Assembly: GCA_000611775.1 (NCBI GenBank)
Contig: KK106983.1
Coordinates: forward strand, 3,437,072-3,501,071
Reading direction: 5' to 3'
DNA length: 64,000 nt
Source of the DNA: Umbilicaria muhlenbergii
Taxonomy: Eukaryota > Ascomycota > Lecanoromycetes > Umbilicariales > Umbilicariaceae
Below, one piece after another: positions 61,363 to 64,000 of this stretch (position 1 is its first letter; the number at the start of each line of letters is the position of its first letter). The position numbers were made by a program, and so were the translations under genes. The notes under the pieces are model-generated. The model did no database searches, had not been told where the DNA came from, and saw only the letters and a list, made by a program, of their open reading frames with translations.

Positions 61363-64000
61363 ACAGTGAGATGAGTTACACACATGATTTATTCAATCAT
61401 GAAGGTTTGCAGTCATTCTCAGTGACTCACCCTCATGATGATTATAAACATGAAAGATTTCAACATTATATTAAGACTTCCTTGAATGAATCACATCTGA
61501 ATTTTAATTAATCCTGTGAACCAGGTAGTGGTTTTCTCACTGAATGAAACAAACTGAATGAAACTAAATGAATGAATCAAACTGAATGAATGAATTGAAC
61601 TGAATAAACAAATAAAACTGAATGAATGAACTAAATCAAACAACTGAAAATTAAACAAATGAATAAAACTGAATGAACAAACAACACTGAATGAATGAAC
61701 AAATCAAATGATTGAATCTGAATCACTGAAAACTTATCAGATCTTGAAGAAATTCATTACAAAAGCAGATTCTGAATCAGTCTCTGCATCAAAAAGTAAT
61801 AACCCCTCACATGCAGTTAATATCAAGATGATCAGTGCAGCATCATTCACATTGAATATGAAGAATGACAATGAAATCTTTATTATCTTTATTCAATGAA
61901 TTGAGGAAGCATTGAATTCTGAATTAAAATTAAATGAATTAAATATTAAGATGATTTTCTCTTCTGAATATCATGACCTGATTGATGTCTTTTTTAAAAA
62001 AGCTGCAAATGAACTTCCTCTGCATCAACTTTATGATCACAAGATCATTTTAAAAGATGAATAAAAATTCAGATACACACCTCTCTACAATATATCACAT
62101 GAGGAACTGATGATGATGAAGAATTACATAATAGACAACTTATAAAAAAGTTTCATTAAAGTCAATCAATCATCAGTGACCTCACTGATTCTGTTTATAT
62201 GAAAGAAAGATGAGTCTTTATAACTATGCATTAATTATCAAAAGCTGAATTCAATCATGAAGAAAGACTGATACTCATTATCTTTAATTGAAGAAATCTT
62301 GACTCAGATTTTAAAAACAAAATACTTCATCAAGATTAATATACAACAGGCATTTTATCATATATGAATGAATCTTGAATCTGAAGACTTGACAACTTTT
62401 TGAATGAAGCATGATTTTTACAAATATAAGATCTTGCCTTTCAGACTCATCAACAGATCAGTCATCTTTCAGCATTTTATTAATAATGTATTATTCAATC
62501 TATTGAACACATGCTGTACAGCATATTTAAATGATATCTTAATTTATTCAGAATCCCTGTCTGAACATTAAATTCATGTTTGAATCATTTTAGAATGACT
62601 GAGAAAGACAAATTTGCAAGCTGAAATTAAGAAGTGTAAATTTCACAAGACTGAAACTCAATACTTAAAACTGATCATAAGATGTCATGACATTTAAGTA
62701 GACTCTGAAAAGATCATGATTATAAAGACTTAAGAAGTGCTCATTAATTTAAAACAGCTGCAGGCATTCTTAAGTTTTTGTAACTTCTACTGATGATTCA
62801 TAAAGAGATATTTCAAAATCACAAAGCCTTTAATCAGACTGACAGGCAAGAACATACTCTTTAATATGTAAATTAAACAGTGTCTTCAAGCCTTTAATGA
62901 ATTAAAGAACTGATTGATTAACATGTCAGTATTACAACACTTTAACTGAACTTGAACATGTTATCTTAAATGTGATTCATCTGATTTGATATTCACAGGA
63001 GTACTATCTCAGAAAGATAATTAAAAATTAATGCATTTAATGACATTTTTCTCTAAGAAACTCATATCAGCTGAATGCAATTACAAAATTTATGACAAGA
63101 AATTATTAATTATCATTTAACACTTACAAAAATGATGTGTTAAATTAACAGAAACAGAGGATCTGATTTAAATTTTAATCAATCATAAGACTCTGAAGTA
63201 CTTTATGATGATCAAGAAACTGACTCACAGACAAGTCAAATGAATTGAATTTTTCTCATAATTCAACTTTGTGATCACTTACTGAACAGACAAGGAAAAT
63301 GAAAAGGTGAACACACTCATTAAACACTCAAGTGATCAATTAAAGAAGAATGAGGATGATGAGTGATTATAATATTAATCTTAAATCATGCTCCTGAGTC
63401 ACTGCCTAAATTCATGTATTATTATTAAACAAAAGGAAAAAGCTCCTCAGCTTTTAAAACTGAATGAACAGACTCTGAATGAATTAAATGAACAGACTCT
63501 GAATGAACTGAATGAATAAACCCTGAATGAAACTTTAAATGAGTTGATTACTTGTTATATAAAAGCAGATGATTTCTGTCAAGAAATTTTAAGTTTATTA
63601 CAAATCAAAGCAAGACATTCAATTAAAATCTCTCTCAATAACTGTACTGAAGATGCAAATGATTGATTACTATATTAAGAACAGATATGAATCTCAGAAG
63701 CTGACAATGATTTAAATAAAAATAAGTTATGACTCTGACTGATTCAAGAAGCACATGAACAACCAGTCACAGAACATATTAAATACTGAAAGACTTTAAA
63801 ACTGCTTGCACGCTTCTACTACTGACCCTGAATGAACTGAACAGTCAGTCATTTTGTTCAAAATTGTCATATCTGCCGCTGAACAAAGAACATGAATGAG
63901 CAGTATTAAGGAGCTCTGAAATCACTTTCAATTTCAAGTCATTCATGACAAGATATTTCACTCAACTTGATTATTAAATTATTTGAAAGTGAAGGGTTCA
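61363..64000 (+). mobile_element. Ty3/gypsy fossil D2, right part (protease to integrase, runs off window)
   Basis: Starts with the ACAGTGAG duplication (61363-61370) and aligns with D1 from 19738 onward. GAAT-rich array at 61540-61705, RT at about 62.0-62.7 kb (YLNDILIYSE-type block near 62.52-62.55), RNase H at 62.95-63.3, and a second GAATGAAC-rich array at 63450-63530. Integrase starts near 63.55 kb and is cut by the window edge. Broken. Confidence 0.9.

Noticed and set aside
1-64000. TGA might encode tryptophan (alternative genetic code)
   Set aside because: TGA replaces CGA arginine codons as well as TGG, and comes with other G-to-A and C-to-T changes (Pro to Ser, Gly to Asp/Arg, Arg to His/Cys) on both strands. 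That is mutation, not recoding.
1-64000. tRNA, rRNA or CRISPR-like arrays
   Set aside because: No cloverleaf with a plausible anticodon, no rRNA core sequence and no spacer-repeat pattern was seen. The phased dyads have short, mostly fixed spacers and are not CRISPR.

Overview
The window is AT-rich, repeat-filled eukaryotic DNA, almost certainly from a filamentous fungus. The signs are Ty3/gypsy elements with chromodomains, a Plavaka-type transposase, a hAT transposase with a BED finger, short (about 46-60 nt) introns with CTRAY-type branch points, and a diverged PRP28 gene. No intact host gene, rRNA or tRNA was found. Nearly all coding traces are heavily mutated by C-to-T/G-to-A transitions. 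The characteristic feature is near absence of TGG/CCA and of CG, with great excess of TGA/TCA. This resembles RIP, but the context is not the classic CpA one. Domain calls were made by reading frames by eye, so confidence reflects motif matches, not database scores.

Layout. (1) 1-17.7 kb: a three-level nest of LTR-element fossils. Element A (about 1-4141 and 17367-17700) is split by element B (4142-17361, paired 228-bp LTRs, TTTTT target duplication). B is itself split by element C (8035-14419, paired 207-bp LTRs, 5-bp target duplication). A also holds a young, GC-rich hAT-type MITE (1531-2199, perfect 8-bp duplication). (2) 17.7-27.1 kb: gypsy fossil D1, a gag fragment of another gypsy (E), a 727-bp CACAA-ended non-autonomous element, and the left part of gypsy fossil D2. 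(3) 27065-61362: one 34.3-kb insertion in D2, with hAT-type TIRs and a perfect 8-bp duplication (ACAGTGAG). D1 carries the matching empty site. (4) 61363-64000: the rest of D2, running off the window.

Inside the 34.3-kb insertion there are two layers. The outer hAT layer (27065 to about 37033, and about 59699-61362) carries four intron-containing histone H3-like pseudogenes, a hAT transposase pseudogene, and a private repeated motif, TTATCATAA-AGA-TTATCATAA. The inner layer (about 37034-59698) has CACAA-type ends. It carries a Plavaka/CMC transposase pseudogene, an intron-containing fragment of the spliceosomal helicase gene PRP28, a pair of unrecognised long minus-strand genes, and six arrays of an 11-bp dyad (RTTCAWTGAAY) repeated every 19-21 bp. 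The arrays lie in the spacers between gene blocks.

The most unusual points are the helically phased dyad arrays, the histone H3-like family inside a hAT element, the PRP28 capture with its intron, and a natural before/after pair (unmutated MITE versus mutated hAT end) that reads out the mutational context directly.
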